Positions 7,753 to 18,470 are shown, counted from the stretch's first letter. The stretch: DNA of 64,000 bases from ZC4RG20 sp963702105 (GCA_963702105.1 OY969712.1:1116001-1180000), one strand, 5' to 3'. Notes: generated from the sequence alone by a model not told the origin. A program made the numbers and translations.

Positions 7753-9429
7753 ATGCAGTCGAAACGCTCGCAATTGCGAACGCTCTCCCGCCTGTGTGCT
7801 TTCGCGTGCGCGTGGTCGGTTCTCGTGGTCGCGGGCTGCGGCCGCGCAGAGCGCGTAGACCCGAGTCTCGCAGGAACGTGGGAGATGGCCGTCCCGGGCG
7901 GTCGTTGGCTTCTGACGATCGACGCCGCCGGCCGCTACGCCTTCGTCAATGAAGGCGCCAGCGACGCAGCTTCGCATTCCGGCACCTTCCGCGGCGAGGG
8001 AGGCAAGTGGTCCCTGACCGCGACGAGCATGAGCCTCGAGGATGCCGGAACGTACAAAGTTGGGGGCGGTTCCCTGACCCTCAAGGGCAGGCGGGCCACG
8101 ACGACTTGGGCGCGGAGCGCGGTAGATCTTGCCGCGGCGCCTCGAGCGGCGCCGGCAGCGGCACCGGCACCGGGTCCGGTTGCAGTTCCGGTCGCTGCGG
8201 CACCGGCCCCGGCAGCGGCACGCGTCGCGGCGGCCGTGCAAGCGCCGCCTCCCGTCCGAGCCGCCTCGCCGACTCCGGCGCGAGGCGCGTCCCTGCCCGC
8301 GACGATCGACCCTTGTCTCTTGGTGAGCGCCGAGGAAGCGGCGCGCACCCTCGGCGCTTCGGTGACCACGAGCCGGACGACACCCCAGCCGCACGCGCAG
8401 AACGACTGCCGATATCGCGCGTCCAACGGCACCTACCTCGGCGTGACGACTTACAACGGCGGCGGCCTCGATCCGACCGGCTACCTCGAGCAGCAACGCA
8501 AGCGCGGGGGCGTCGCCCTCGCCGGTGTCGGTGATGGAGCGTACCTGAGCTACCGGGATATCACCGGGCTCGGGGCCGTCGATTTCGTGATCGGGACGGC
8601 AAGCTTCGAGATACTCACGAGCGGGCTCGACCGCAATCGTTCCCTTGCGGCCTTGAAGGCCCTGGCGCTCCAGGCGTCCGGGCGGCTGACCTCGTCCGCG
8701 GCCGCCTTCGAGGTGCCGGGCCTCGAGCGCTTCGTCGGCAGCTGGCTCGTCGCGACTCAGCCGAAGAACGGAGGGACCGCTTACCCGAACCTGATCTTCA
8801 CCGTCGGTGCCGATGGCGAGCTGCGCGGCCAGACGGTCAGCGCCTATGGCGGCACCTTGCAGCTCGCCGCGGGTACGTGGCGGCTCGACAACCCAAACGG
8901 TATCTCGCTCGGCGGTCGATTCACCTCGAGCGCGGCGCGCTGGAGCCTCTCCGGCGACCCGGTCTCGGGGGAATTGACGAGAGTGGCCTGCAACCAGCGC
9001 CCGAAATTTACGGTGCCGTATCTGCTGACGCGCGACTTGACCGGTTTCCTCGACGGCCGCGCACTGGCGTCTCTGAATCCGAACCCGCCGCCGGCGCAGA
9101 CCTTCGACGCGGCGCTGGCCGGACTATGGGAGGGACAGGGTGCGTTGAAGAACGTGCCCGCGCACATGCTCGTCGCCGTGGACGCACGCGGACGCGCCGC
9201 GTTCGCGTTGTTTTTGCAGCTGCACGGGCACCTCGCGGCAAGCGACGGGCGATTCCGCCTGCGGCTCGACGGTGAGCCCGAGCAGAGCGGGACATACAAG
9301 TTTGCGGGCGGCGTGGACGAAGGCGCGGTTGCGCTCGAGGACGCTGCCGAGACCATGCGCTGGGTTCCGTTCGACCCGGACAAGCGGCCGCCTTACGAGA
9401 CGCCGATTCTGGGCCGATGCCAACGATAG
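7753..9429 (+). CDS. Modular exported lipoprotein with repeated beta modules
   Basis: A 558-residue protein. The ATG at 7753 (GTG at 7750 also possible) gives a lipoprotein signal ending in VVAGC, so Cys29 is the likely lipidated residue. Further upstream the open frame reads as unnatural Arg-rich sequence, which supports this start. Module 1 (about residues 36-115) begins GTWEMAVPGGRW. It is followed by an Ala/Pro linker (about 120-170), a DUF3558-like section from about 178 with two cysteines (PCLLVSAEEA, NDCRYRAS), a second module beginning GSWLVATQP, and a third beginning GLWEGQG. The three G-x-W modules look like repeats of one lipocalin-like unit. No enzyme motif was seen; the role is unknown, probably periplasmic or outer-membrane. 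Confidence 0.75.
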   Translation: MQSKRSQLRTLSRLCAFACAWSVLVVAGCGRAERVDPSLAGTWEMAVPGGRWLLTIDAAGRYAFVNEGASDAASHSGTFRGEGGKWSLTATSMSLEDAGTYKVGGGSLTLKGRRATTTWARSAVDLAAAPRAAPAAAPAPGPVAVPVAAAPAPAAARVAAAVQAPPPVRAASPTPARGASLPATIDPCLLVSAEEAARTLGASVTTSRTTPQPHAQNDCRYRASNGTYLGVTTYNGGGLDPTGYLEQQRKRGGVALAGVGDGAYLSYRDITGLGAVDFVIGTASFEILTSGLDRNRSLAALKALALQASGRLTSSAAAFEVPGLERFVGSWLVATQPKNGGTAYPNLIFTVGADGELRGQTVSAYGGTLQLAAGTWRLDNPNGISLGGRFTSSAARWSLSGDPVSGELTRVACNQRPKFTVPYLLTRDLTGFLDGRALASLNPNPPPAQTFDAALAGLWEGQGALKNVPAHMLVAVDARGRAAFALFLQLHGHLAASDGRFRLRLDGEPEQSGTYKFAGGVDEGAVALEDAAETMRWVPFDPDKRPPYETPILGRCQR

Positions 9430-9478
9430 CGAAAACCGCGACCGACTCGATAGCGAAGAAGGGGAGGAGAACGAACCG

Positions 9479-9841
9479 ATGGCCACCAACGACCGCTGCT
9501 GCACGATCGGACCCTATTTCAAGGTTCACCCGGGGCGCATGGATGCATTCCGGCGGATCGCCGAGAGATTCGTAGACAAGACGGCTACGGAGGCGAAGTG
9601 CCTGTACTACGGCTGGAGCTTCAACGGCGACGAAGTGCACTGCCGCGAGGGTTACGCGGACGCGGACGGGCTGCTTGCACACGTCGAGAACGTGGGCGCA
9701 CTGATTCAGGAAGCCTTAGAGGTAGCCGACATCGTTCGGTTCGAGATCCACGGTCCCGAGGCCGAGCTCGCGAAGTTGCGCGAGCCGCTCGCGGCGATGA
9801 ACGCGACGTTCTTCACTCTGGAATACGGCTTTCGGCGCTGA
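9479..9841 (+). CDS. Small ABM-like (antibiotic biosynthesis monooxygenase fold) protein
   Basis: A 120-residue cytoplasmic protein without signal or membrane segment. The ATG at 9479 is preceded by GGGGAGGA. The pattern YFKVHPGRMDAFRRIAERFV, then 'C.YYGWSFNGDEVHCREGY', then a long helix and a final strand, matches the ferredoxin-like alpha/beta barrel of the ABM superfamily (small heme-free monooxygenases and stress proteins). It lies 49 bases after the lipoprotein. The catalytic status cannot be judged from sequence. Confidence 0.7.
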   Translation: MATNDRCCTIGPYFKVHPGRMDAFRRIAERFVDKTATEAKCLYYGWSFNGDEVHCREGYADADGLLAHVENVGALIQEALEVADIVRFEIHGPEAELAKLREPLAAMNATFFTLEYGFRR

Positions 9842-9872
9842 CCCGCCGGGATTCGGCCTCTTGAGGGCGGGT
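9841..9872 (+). terminator. Possible hairpin after the ABM-like gene
   Basis: ACCCGCC (9841-9847) pairs perfectly with GGCGGGT (9866-9872), starting on the last base of the stop codon. The loop is long (18 bases, with a small inner CCG/CGG pairing) and no T-tract follows, so it is a weak terminator candidate. Confidence 0.3.
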
Positions 9873-10229
9873 TCTGCATCTGTCGTGCGGGTGCATCAAC
9901 GTCATGCTCGTCGCAGGAATGCGAACCGCCTTCAGGTCGCTTGCGGTATGTCGTCGCGCCGCACCGCATTTGCCCGTTACTCCGTGGCCGTGCCTTATGC
10001 CCCCGCGGCCGTCTCGGAGTCACCAGAACCGAAACGAGCCCGTTGTTGCACAAAAACATCGCGCCTCCTGTTCCCCATTGAACCGACGGGTTTGTTGGCC
10101 TTGCGAGACAGAATGACGGGTGGTAGAGTCAAAAAGCCAGGGGCTGGGGACTCGGTAAACTAGTACCACGAGTGCCCAGGAGTGCCGCTCTCCCGAGGGG
10201 GCGGTGTGCTCATCAGTTGGGGGGTATCC
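9873..10229. other. Intergenic region before the first TonB-dependent receptor
   Basis: About 360 bases without a convincing gene. Its short open frames do not read like protein. The only clear signal is GGGGGG a few bases before the receptor ATG. A promoter for the receptor is expected here, but I could not pick a reliable -10/-35 pair. Confidence 0.5.
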
Positions 10230-13200
10230 ATGCAAACGCTCAAAGGCGCAGGCTTGTATCCGCGTGCCGCCGCGTTGCCGTGCGCAATCGCCAAGGCAAT
10301 TCAGATGATGTCGAAGGTAGGGCGCAGAGTTCACGACGCGGATCTGCCGCTCTCAGTCCTGGCTGCCTCCGGCAGCGTGATTCTCGGCACGGCCCTCGCG
10401 GTGATGCCCGCGACGCGGGCGGCAGCTCAGGATCAGCCCGCCGCGGCGCAAGGTCAGCAGGGCCAGCCGCTCGAGGAGATCACGGTCACGGGCTCGCGCA
10501 TTCTGCGCCGCGACAACACGTCGAACAGCCCGATCGTGACGGTGGAGGCGAGCCAGTTCCAGCAGCAGAACGGCCTGAACTTCGAGTCCTATCTCAACAA
10601 GCTGCCGCAGTACAACCCGGCGGCCTCGCCCGTGACGACGCAGGGCGACGTGCAGATCACGCCCGTGAACTCCGTCGGCATCGCTTCGATCTCGCTGCGC
10701 GGCTTCGGCCCGAACCGCAGCCTGGTTCTCGTCAACGGCAAGCGCACCGTCCCCGTCAACGCGGAGATGGTGACCGACATCAACTCGATTCCCTCGGCGC
10801 TGATTCAGCGCGTCGAGACCATCACGGGCGGTGCCTCCGCCGTGTACGGTGCCGATGCCATCAGTGGCGTCACGAACTTCATTCTGCGCGACAACTTCGA
10901 AGGGTTCCAGGCGGACGCGCAGTACGGCACGGGCGAGTTCGGAGATGGGGAGGAGAAGCGCCTGTCAATGGTATTCGGTGCGAACCTCGACAACGGCCGC
11001 GGCAACGTGGCCGTCGGCGTCGAGCGGTACGACCGCGGCGCCGCAACGCAAGGGAACAACAAGTTTTACCAGGAGAATTATCGGGACCCGTACGCGCCCG
11101 GCTACTTCTTCTTCCTGCAGGGCAGCAACGCGCTCGACTGTCAATTCAACTGTCCCAGTAAACAGGCCGTGGATGGCGTATTCGGCATAGACCCGAACGA
11201 TCCGAACGCCGCGCAAGTGTTCAACTGGAACAACGCCAATATCTTCCACACCTACAACTTCAACGGTGACGGCACGGTTTTCGTCAACGGCACCCAGGCC
11301 GGTCTTTCCAAGTACACGGGCTCTCCGAATTACAATTTTTACCCGAACAGGACCTTCGACAGCTCGCTGCCGGGCACGACCACTCACGAGATCGACGGCC
11401 TCAAGTACGAGGTCCCGGCTGCGTATACCGAAGCTCCTCAGCAACGCTACTCGCTGTTCGCGACGGGTCACTACGACGTGACCGATAAGCTTTCCGTTTA
11501 CGCGCGGGCCACTTTGGCTGAGAGTCAGACCCGGACTTTGCTGTTCGGTACGGACGCGATCTCGGGCTGGGAAGCGCAGGTTCCCTACAATCCGACCACG
11601 GACAGCCCGCTGAATCCGGCGCTCAACTACAATGACGCATCGACCGTCGCGGCCGCTATCGCCGCGGTCAAGGCCAACCCCGCGGATCCGACCTACGGCA
11701 ACCCGAGCTTCATCCCCACGGGGACTGCCGGTGCCGGGCACCCGGTCCCCGTCGAGGTGGCCGCACTTCTGAACAGCCGCCAGAGTTTCTTCGGGATTCC
11801 CAATGCAGCGTCGCTGCCTTGGCTGCCTGCTTGGTATCCGGACTACAGCCTGCCGCCGCGCAGCACCGTCAACACAAATACAGTTTGGCAGTTCGAGAGC
11901 GGGCTGAACTTCAAGTTCCTGACGGACTGGACTGGCGAACTGTACGTCTCGCACGGCCAATCGCAGGCCTATAACAACGCCTTCGGCAATCTGTCGCTCG
12001 AGCGGTACCGCGCATTGATCAACCAGCCGGACTGGGGCCGCGGTGCATCGTTGACGGGCAATAACGTCAGCGACGGCGCGAGCACGCCGACGCGGCCGGG
12101 CTTCGGCATCGCGACCGTTCATTGCACGAGCGGCTTCTACGACACCTTATTCAGTGGCGACATGCCGCTCTCGACCGACTGTTTCAATGCGGTTAACGCG
12201 ACGCTGCAGACTCGCGCCCAGAATACACAGACCATCGAGGAGTTGAATCTCCAGGGCCCTATCGCCAACATCAAGCCGGGCGAGATCCGGGCGGCTTTCG
12301 GTCTGCAGCATCGTTCGAATAGTTCGTCTTTCGTTCCGGACATTCTTCAATCCGAGAACTCGTTCCTGGATCAGGTGGTCGGCGTCTATCCTACCGGTTA
12401 CCTCGACGCTTCCACGGAGGCCAGCGACGTGTACCTCGAGACCCTGGTGCCGCTGCTTTCGAACAAGAAAGCGGCCCGGCGGCTCGAAGCTCGAGCTGGG
12501 CGCTCGCGAGTCGAGGTACCAGCACACGAGCACCGAGCCGACCTGGAAGTCTTTGATCAATTGGCAGATCAACGACTGGTTCAGGCTGCGCGGCGGCTTC
12601 AACCGTGCGACGCGCGCGCCCGATATCGGTGAGCTCTTCCTGGCCCGCCAGGAAATCTTCACGGGCGGCGGTGCCTTCAGTGACGCCTGCAGCCTGCGCT
12701 CGACGGCGCCTTTCGGTGCCGGCGGTACGGGGCCCGACCCGGTCTTGAATCCAGGCGAGCCGCAGACTCAGCTGGCGGCCGGGCAGACGGCGGCGGGTGC
12801 CGAGAGCGCCAGGTTGATCTGCGAGGCCCTGATGGGGCAGGCTGCGTCCCAGCAGTTCTATCATGTGGCCGACTCCGTGCAGTCCGGCGGCGGCGGCTTC
12901 GCCTGGGTCGATCAGGTCGGCAACCCCGATCTGAAGTCGGAAACGGCGGATACCTGGACCTTTGGCTTCGTCATGAACCCGCCGTTCAAGAAGCCTCTGT
13001 TGTCCAACATCACGCTGACCCTGGATACCTACAGGATCAACCTCAAGGACGCGATCGAGCTTTACTCCCTTGACTACGCGGCTTACCGCTGCTACGGGTC
13101 CGTGATCGTGACCACGCCGGCCGAGGCGGCTGCCCAGGCGGCTTCGCCGGCCTGCCAACTCACGCCGCGCGACCCAGTCAGCGGCGCGCCTTTGAGCACC

Positions 13201-13902
13201 ACGCTGTCGTACGACAACCAGGCGACCATCAAGACGCAGGGAGCGGACATCGCGTTGAACTGGCGCGTGCAGTTCTCGGACCTCGGCTCGAACATCAAGG
13301 GCGGCCTAGGGTTCAACATGCAGGCGACGATCCTGGATTACTATCGGACGAAGACCTCGCCGGCCGTCTACGACGTTGAGACCGACTGGGTCGGCAGCCT
13401 CGGGCCGACGCTGCAGGGGACCAACGGCGGCGCTTACAGATACCGCACTTTCAGCACGTTGAGCTACTTCCGTAACAACTGGAGCCTCAACCTGCGCTGG
13501 AGGGGCTTGCCCTCGGTATGGTCCGCCGGATATGCCACGCAGCAGGCGATCAAGGAGAACAACGCGAGAGTGGCCGCCGGCGGACCGGGTATCCTGCTGA
13601 GCTACACGCCGACCACGGAGGTCAAGACGAAGTCCTACCGCATCTTCGACTTGTCCTTCAGCTACGACTACAACAAGCTGTCGTTCCGCGGCGGTATCGA
13701 CAATCTGTTCAGCACGGCCCCCGTCAACGTCGGCAGCACCGCCGGCTACCCGATCGGCACGACTCTCAGCGACGTCTGCGGCGGCGCGCCCGGCTGCGTG
13801 AACCCGGGCAGCTACAGCTTGCCCAGCACGGGCGGTTTCAACGGGGGCTACTACTCGACCCTCGGCCGTCAGTACTACGTGGGCATGAACGTGAAGTTCT
13901 AA
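10230..13902 (+). CDS. TonB-dependent receptor, frameshifted near 12489
   Basis: An outer-membrane receptor of about 1223 residues if the frame is repaired. The first frame runs from ATG 10230 (GGGGGG upstream) to a stop at 12632; the natural sequence continues in the next frame to 13902. The switch is at GAAGCTC (12486-12492). Dropping one A gives GAGCTC and a smooth reading RLELELGARESRYQHTSTEP. A long signal region ends in an Ala-rich stretch near residue 65, then come a TonB box-like EEITVTGSRI, the plug (SLRGFGPNRSLVLVNGKRT, TGGASAVYGADAISGVTNF) and a barrel ending NVKF. It probably imports a large substrate with TonB; the ligand is unknown. A second receptor lies at 18.6 kb. Confidence 0.9.
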
Positions 13903-13936
13903 GCCGTATCAAATACAGCTGACGTTTCCTTCTTGC

Positions 13937-13967
13937 ACGGCGGGTCATCGACCCGCCGTCTTTCTTT
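13937..13967 (+). terminator. Rho-independent terminator after the receptor gene
   Basis: A perfect 10-bp stem, ACGGCGGGTC (13937-13946) with GACCCGCCGT (13950-13959), loop of 3 bases, followed by CTTTCTTT. It lies 35 bases after the stop of the first TonB-dependent receptor and just before the end of the convergent MFS gene. Confidence 0.85.
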
Positions 13968-13982
13968 GGGGGAGGCGAGTGC

Positions 13983-15251
13983 TTAGGCTTTCGCGGAAAG
14001 TCCACGCCATGGCAGCAGAAGCGGCGTCCCGAGCATGAGCAGGCCGGCGGCGCCTACGGCGAAACGCACGCCTGCGACGCCGGCCAGCACGCCCCACAGG
14101 GCCGTCATGACCGCCACGGTGCCGTTGCTCGTGATCGACCAGGCCGAAAGCATGCGGGCGACGCGCGAGCTCTCCGTTTGCTCCAGCCGATAGGCGACGA
14201 ATACGGGATTGAACACGCCGACGCAGGTGATCAAGCCCAGTTCGAGCAGGATCACGAGCGCGAGGCCTCCCGCGCCCGGGCCGATGAAAGCCAGGCCGAG
14301 CGACCAGCAGGCGCGCAGGGCGCCCGCGACGAGCAACGTCCTGCGCCTCCCGAAGCGTGCGACAACTCGAGCGGACAGGCGCGAGCCGACCAAGCCGCCG
14401 ACGCAGGGTACGCCGAAGGCCAGGCCGTACTGCCACGGCGCAAAGCCGAGGCGGCCGAGCATGAGCACGGCGAGGAGCGGCGCGGTCGCGAGGATCAGGG
14501 CGTTGACGAGCACGGTGTTGAAGAACAGCGGCCGCAGCACCGGGTGCGTCAGGATGAACCGCCAGCCTTCGAGGAGGCTCCGGGCACGGGCGTGCATGGC
14601 CTCGGTTCGCACGGGCCGAGGTTCGCGCACGGCGATGCGTCCGAGCGCGGCGGCGGAAACCAGGTAGCTCATGCCGTCCGCGACGACGGTCGTCACGGGG
14701 CCGAAGAGCCCGATCGCGGCGCCGCCGAGCGGCGGTCCGAGCGCGGTCGCGGTCCAGGACGTGGACTCGAAGCGGGCGCTCGCGACGAGCAGGTCTTCGG
14801 GCCGGACGAGCATCTTGAGGTAAGCGCCGCTCGCGGCCCTGAACGCGATATTTGCGCCGCCGACGATTACCGCGACGACGAGCAGGTGAGCGAACCGAAG
14901 CCGGCCGAGCACGAAGGCGCCGGGCACGCTCATGAGCGCGCCGAAGCGAAGGAGATCCATGCCGATCATGACGGGCCGCTTGCGGCGGAACTCGACCCAG
15001 GGCCCGAGCGGCAGGGCGGCCGCAGCGCCCACGGCGAGGCCGGCGGCCGCGAGGGCGGACACGCGAGCGGGGCCCGCGTGCAGCACGAGGATGGCGATGA
15101 GCGGAAACGCGTCGAACGCGATCCAGGTGCCGGCCGTGCTGACGGCAAAGGCAGCCCAGAGCCAGCCGAAGGGCCGGCCGAGCGACCCGCCGAGCAACCG
15201 GCCGAAACGCCGCGGCGGCGACGCGGAGCGCAGGTCTTCGGAAGCCTGCAC
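13983..15251 (-). CDS. MFS transporter (MFS_3/enterobactin-exporter-like)
   Basis: A 422-residue membrane protein with about 12 hydrophobic segments and the MFS_3 layout (FGWLWAAFAVSTAGTWIAFDAFPLI; conserved R-R-K-R loop FRRKRPVM after the second segment; SWTATALGPPLGGAAIGLFG in the middle). It starts at GTG 15251. MFS_3 members export siderophores, macrolides or other small molecules; the substrate here is not evident. Given the neighbouring TonB-dependent receptors a link to siderophore traffic is possible but unproven. It converges with the first receptor. Confidence 0.85.
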   Translation of the reverse strand: MQASEDLRSASPPRRFGRLLGGSLGRPFGWLWAAFAVSTAGTWIAFDAFPLIAILVLHAGPARVSALAAAGLAVGAAAALPLGPWVEFRRKRPVMIGMDLLRFGALMSVPGAFVLGRLRFAHLLVVAVIVGGANIAFRAASGAYLKMLVRPEDLLVASARFESTSWTATALGPPLGGAAIGLFGPVTTVVADGMSYLVSAAALGRIAVREPRPVRTEAMHARARSLLEGWRFILTHPVLRPLFFNTVLVNALILATAPLLAVLMLGRLGFAPWQYGLAFGVPCVGGLVGSRLSARVVARFGRRRTLLVAGALRACWSLGLAFIGPGAGGLALVILLELGLITCVGVFNPVFVAYRLEQTESSRVARMLSAWSITSNGTVAVMTALWGVLAGVAGVRFAVGAAGLLMLGTPLLLPWRGLSAKA

Positions 15252-15301
15252 CCCGCCGTCGCCGCCGCGATGAGGCAGTCTCAGTGAACCGGATTACCGG
15301 G

Positions 15302-16777
15302 TCAGCCGGCCGAGTCGCTCGTCTCGTTCGAGACGCGATGGAACGTCACCGGCAGACCGCCTTGAGCGCTTGTGAGGACGCCGACGATCGTGCCGTCGTC
15401 GGCCACCTTGCCCGTGAACCTCCAGGGCTGAATGTTAGGCAACTGGAAGCGCATCATGTCGCCGTCGATCTTCAGGTCCCGCAGCGGCTTGTCGATCTTG
15501 CCGAAGTTCGTCCCGATGAGCTTGCCGTGGACGCTGTCGTCCGAGGCCTTCGTGAACTGCAGCTTGATGTGGTCGTCGATCGTGACGATGCGGGGCGTGC
15601 CTTCCCACGTGCCAGCCAGCGTATCTGCCAGCTGCGCCGAGACCTGCACGGGCTTTTGCGCCGGCTCCGGCTCCGGATGCGCGCGCTCGTAACGGCTCGT
15701 CGAGGTGTAGTTCTGGACGATCTCGTTGCCCTCATGGCACGCGTACTCGGGCATGATGTAGCCGGGGTTGTTCCTCATCGGGTAGCGGACCGTGAACGGC
15801 TTGGTCAGGATCACGGGGTCTTCGGTCGTGATCTCATAGAGGTACCAGTCGTCGTTGAGGCGCGTGATGCGCTCCGTCGTCTTCATCTTCTCGCTCGTCG
15901 GGAACCGATTTCCCGGCGGCGTGCCGACGACCGCCAGATTGATCATGGGCGGCCCGGTGCGGTAATTCGTGGTCTCGACCACGAGCGTGTCGCCCTCCCA
16001 GTGGCCCGTCGAGACGCCGAGCCACTGCTTGACGGCCGGCGAGGGGACCGGCGTGCCGTCCGTCGGGATGATGCGGGCCTCGTGAATCATCTCGAGCGAG
16101 AAGATCACGTAGCCCGGGGCCTGACTGATGAAGAAGCCGCCGTTATAGCGGTACGGCATCATCGAGGAGGGCATGCCGCGCGTGATGCAGCGGTCCCAGC
16201 TGTCGAAGTCCTTCGGGCCGTCGAACGTCAAGTCCTCGCCGGGCAGCGCCCAGTCGCTCTTCATCGTGTACGCGAGGCGCTTGCCTTCGGGGGTCAGATC
16301 CGGCAGCAGGCCGTTGGACGGGTCCACGAGCAGGTTGGTCTCGTGCTGCGGCAGGCGGGGGTCGACGACGCCGGCCCGAAGGGCCTCGCCGAGCTTGCCT
16401 TCCTTGGTCAGCTTCAGTGCCGGGTCGCCGCGTTTCTCGAGCTGATCGACCTGAGCCTGATACTCCTCGGGCGTCAGCCACTTCTTGTCGAGGTCGCACG
16501 TGGAGCCGAACCGGAAGTAGCTGTTGGCGCAGCGCTCGAGCGGGATCGCGGAGGCCTGCATCATGTCGAGCTTGGACTGGATGTCGGGCTCGCCCCACGG
16601 CGTCATGGGCTGCTTCCAGCCTTTCGGAGTCGCTATGAAATAATTCGCCTCGCTCGGGGCGCCGCGAACGGAATCGTTGATGTGGGTGAACGTCTGGGCC
16701 TCGGCCGAGGCGGCGAACACTGCGCCGACCGCGGCTGCGAGCAGCACGGAACGCATCGTCGTCTTGATCGGGTGCAT
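15302..16777 (-). CDS. Exported protein of unknown function (GHWEGDTLVVET-type)
   Basis: A 491-residue protein. The ATG at 16777 has AGGAGT 5 bases upstream and starts a clean signal peptide (SVLLAAAVGAVFAASAEAQ). The mature part contains a tract I associate with a large family of uncharacterised exported proteins in soil bacteria (VSTGHWEGDTLVVETTNYR, then KTTERITRLNDDWYLYEITT). A C-terminal beta-rich domain begins near LADTLAGTWEGTPR and resembles the G-x-W modules of lipocalin-like proteins. No catalytic motif was recognised. It is transcribed away from the small basic protein and oxygenase genes. Confidence 0.75.
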   Translation of the reverse strand: MHPIKTTMRSVLLAAAVGAVFAASAEAQTFTHINDSVRGAPSEANYFIATPKGWKQPMTPWGEPDIQSKLDMMQASAIPLERCANSYFRFGSTCDLDKKWLTPEEYQAQVDQLEKRGDPALKLTKEGKLGEALRAGVVDPRLPQHETNLLVDPSNGLLPDLTPEGKRLAYTMKSDWALPGEDLTFDGPKDFDSWDRCITRGMPSSMMPYRYNGGFFISQAPGYVIFSLEMIHEARIIPTDGTPVPSPAVKQWLGVSTGHWEGDTLVVETTNYRTGPPMINLAVVGTPPGNRFPTSEKMKTTERITRLNDDWYLYEITTEDPVILTKPFTVRYPMRNNPGYIMPEYACHEGNEIVQNYTSTSRYERAHPEPEPAQKPVQVSAQLADTLAGTWEGTPRIVTIDDHIKLQFTKASDDSVHGKLIGTNFGKIDKPLRDLKIDGDMMRFQLPNIQPWRFTGKVADDGTIVGVLTSAQGGLPVTFHRVSNETSDSAG

Positions 16778-17015
16778 GGTCACTCCTGTGGCGGTCGGCG
16801 AGCGTTTGGACGGCCGACGGAAGGCCGATAAAGTACCCCGCCGTGCCTCCGGCGTCCATCCGCCAGAGCTGTAGGTTTCCCAAGCGGCCGGGTCTCGCCG
16901 GAGGCCGCGGCGGGGCTCGCGAAATGGCGGGATTCGTGCACGATTCCGCATGCCCCAAGGATTGTAGTAAGGTCTGGACGTCCCTCTGTTTGTGTCGGAA
17001 TCAAGGCTTCGAAAG

Positions 17016-17234
17016 ATGGCGCGCCTGCCCCTCAAAAAGAAACGCCGCAAGGCCCGTAGCCCCGGAGACTACGAGGCGGAATTGGTTCGCCTTTGCAAAG
17101 GCGACCGGCGCGAAGCGGATCGGCTCATCGCCGCGGAGCTGCAGCGCTCGCCGACGCTCTCCCGGCAAGGCGCCGCGCTGGCTCTCGTGACGCGAATCCG
17201 CCACGAACGCGCCCCCGCGCGCCGGCCACTGTAG
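17016..17234 (+). CDS. Small basic protein of unknown function
   Basis: A 72-residue protein with a very basic N-terminus (MARLPLKKKRRKARSPG) and a helical core (DYEAELVRLCKGDRREADRL). It ends one base before the GTG of the oxygenase gene, so the two are probably translated from one message. The ribosome-binding site before 17016 is weak. No family recognised; the tight spacing is the main support. Confidence 0.55.
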   Translation: MARLPLKKKRRKARSPGDYEAELVRLCKGDRREADRLIAAELQRSPTLSRQGAALALVTRIRHERAPARRPL

Positions 17235-17235
17235 C

Positions 17236-18288
17236 GTGATCCTTCCGGAACTCGACCTGCAGCCGTTCCTCGAGGCGCCGGAGAGCCCCGCCGCCGCGGG
17301 TTTCGTGCGCAAGCTGCGCGAGACCTGCCACGGGCCCGGGTTCTGCTATCTCGTCGGGCACGGCGTCCCGGCCGAGATGGAGGCGGCCGTGCTCGAGGCG
17401 GCGCATGCGTTCTTCGCGCTGCCGATCGAGGAGCGGCGCGCGCTGGCGATAGCGAATTCCCCGCACTTCCGCGGCTACACCGAGCTTGGCGGCGAGCGCA
17501 CGCGCGGCGCGGCGGATTGGCGCGAGCAGCTCGACCTCGGCCCCGAGGAGCCGGCCGAGACCCTCGGGCCGGCGGCGCCGCCTTGGCGCCGGCTACGAGG
17601 TCCCAATCAGTGGCCGGCGAGCCTGCCCGGCATGCGCCCGACGATTCTCGAGTGGATGCGCGAGATGGACCGCGTCGGGCTCGCGGTTCTGCGTGCGCTC
17701 GCGCTCGGCCTGGGGCTCGAGCGCGAGCACTTCGACGCGGCCGTGCTGCCGCGCGGCGATCCGCACATGAAGATCAGCCGCTATCCGGCCCAGCGCGAGG
17801 GCGCCGACACGGGACAGGGCCTCGGCCTTCACAACGACAGCGGCCTCGTGTCCTTCGTCCTGCAGGACGGCGTCGGCGGGCTCGAGGTGCAGGTCGGCGG
17901 CCGGCTCCTTGCCGTGGACCCGCGGCCCGGGTCCTACGTCATGAATCTCGGCGAGATGCTGCAGGCCGCAACGGCGGGCTATCTGCGCGCGACGAAGCAT
18001 CGCGTCGTGAGTCCGCCCGCGGGACGGGAGCGGCTCTCGCTCGCCTATTTCTATCACCCGCGTCTCGAGTGCGTCTTCGAGCCGGTCGCTCTGCCGCCCG
18101 AGCTCGCCGAGCAGGCGCCGGGCGGGGCGAATCCCGATCCCGACGACCCGATCTTCGCTCGCTTCGGCGAGAACTATCTGAAGATCAGGCTGCGGTCCCA
18201 TCCGGATGCGGCACTGCGCCACTATGCGGATGTAACGACCCATAACACCCTCCCGAACGAGAGAGAGTCCTCGCTAAGGGACCGGTAG
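17236..18288 (+). CDS. 2-oxoglutarate/Fe(II) oxygenase, isopenicillin N synthase-like
   Basis: A 350-residue soluble enzyme. It has the N-terminal DIOX_N pattern (KLRETCHGPGFCYLVGHGV, then FFALPIEERRA), and the Fe-binding facial triad is visible as HND (LGLHNDSGLV) with the distal His in ATKHRVVSPP. The 2OG-binding Arg and Ser follow (GRERLSLAYFYHP). These enzymes hydroxylate, desaturate or cyclise small molecules using Fe(II), O2 and usually 2-oxoglutarate. It starts with GTG one base after the upstream small protein. The substrate is unknown. Confidence 0.88.
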   Translation: MILPELDLQPFLEAPESPAAAGFVRKLRETCHGPGFCYLVGHGVPAEMEAAVLEAAHAFFALPIEERRALAIANSPHFRGYTELGGERTRGAADWREQLDLGPEEPAETLGPAAPPWRRLRGPNQWPASLPGMRPTILEWMREMDRVGLAVLRALALGLGLEREHFDAAVLPRGDPHMKISRYPAQREGADTGQGLGLHNDSGLVSFVLQDGVGGLEVQVGGRLLAVDPRPGSYVMNLGEMLQAATAGYLRATKHRVVSPPAGRERLSLAYFYHPRLECVFEPVALPPELAEQAPGGANPDPDDPIFARFGENYLKIRLRSHPDAALRHYADVTTHNTLPNERESSLRDR

Positions 18289-18470
18289 CGGCACAAAGGG
18301 CGCTTCGCGCTCGGACCACCCTTTCGCTCCTCTGCACGGCCGGCTCGAGTCGCCCGCGCCGGCCCCGCGCTCACCGGAACCCTGGGGCGTTTGCAGCATC
18401 GGTGCCACAGTCGCGCCGGCGCATCGATCCATCGCCGTCTATTGCATATTTTGCTACAGGGGCGAAACCG

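Noticed and set aside
12486..12492. Programmed ribosomal frameshifting in the first receptor (and the other five sites)
   Set aside because: No slippery heptamer or stimulatory stem was seen, and unrelated genes carry the same kind of word, so an artefact or mutation is simpler.
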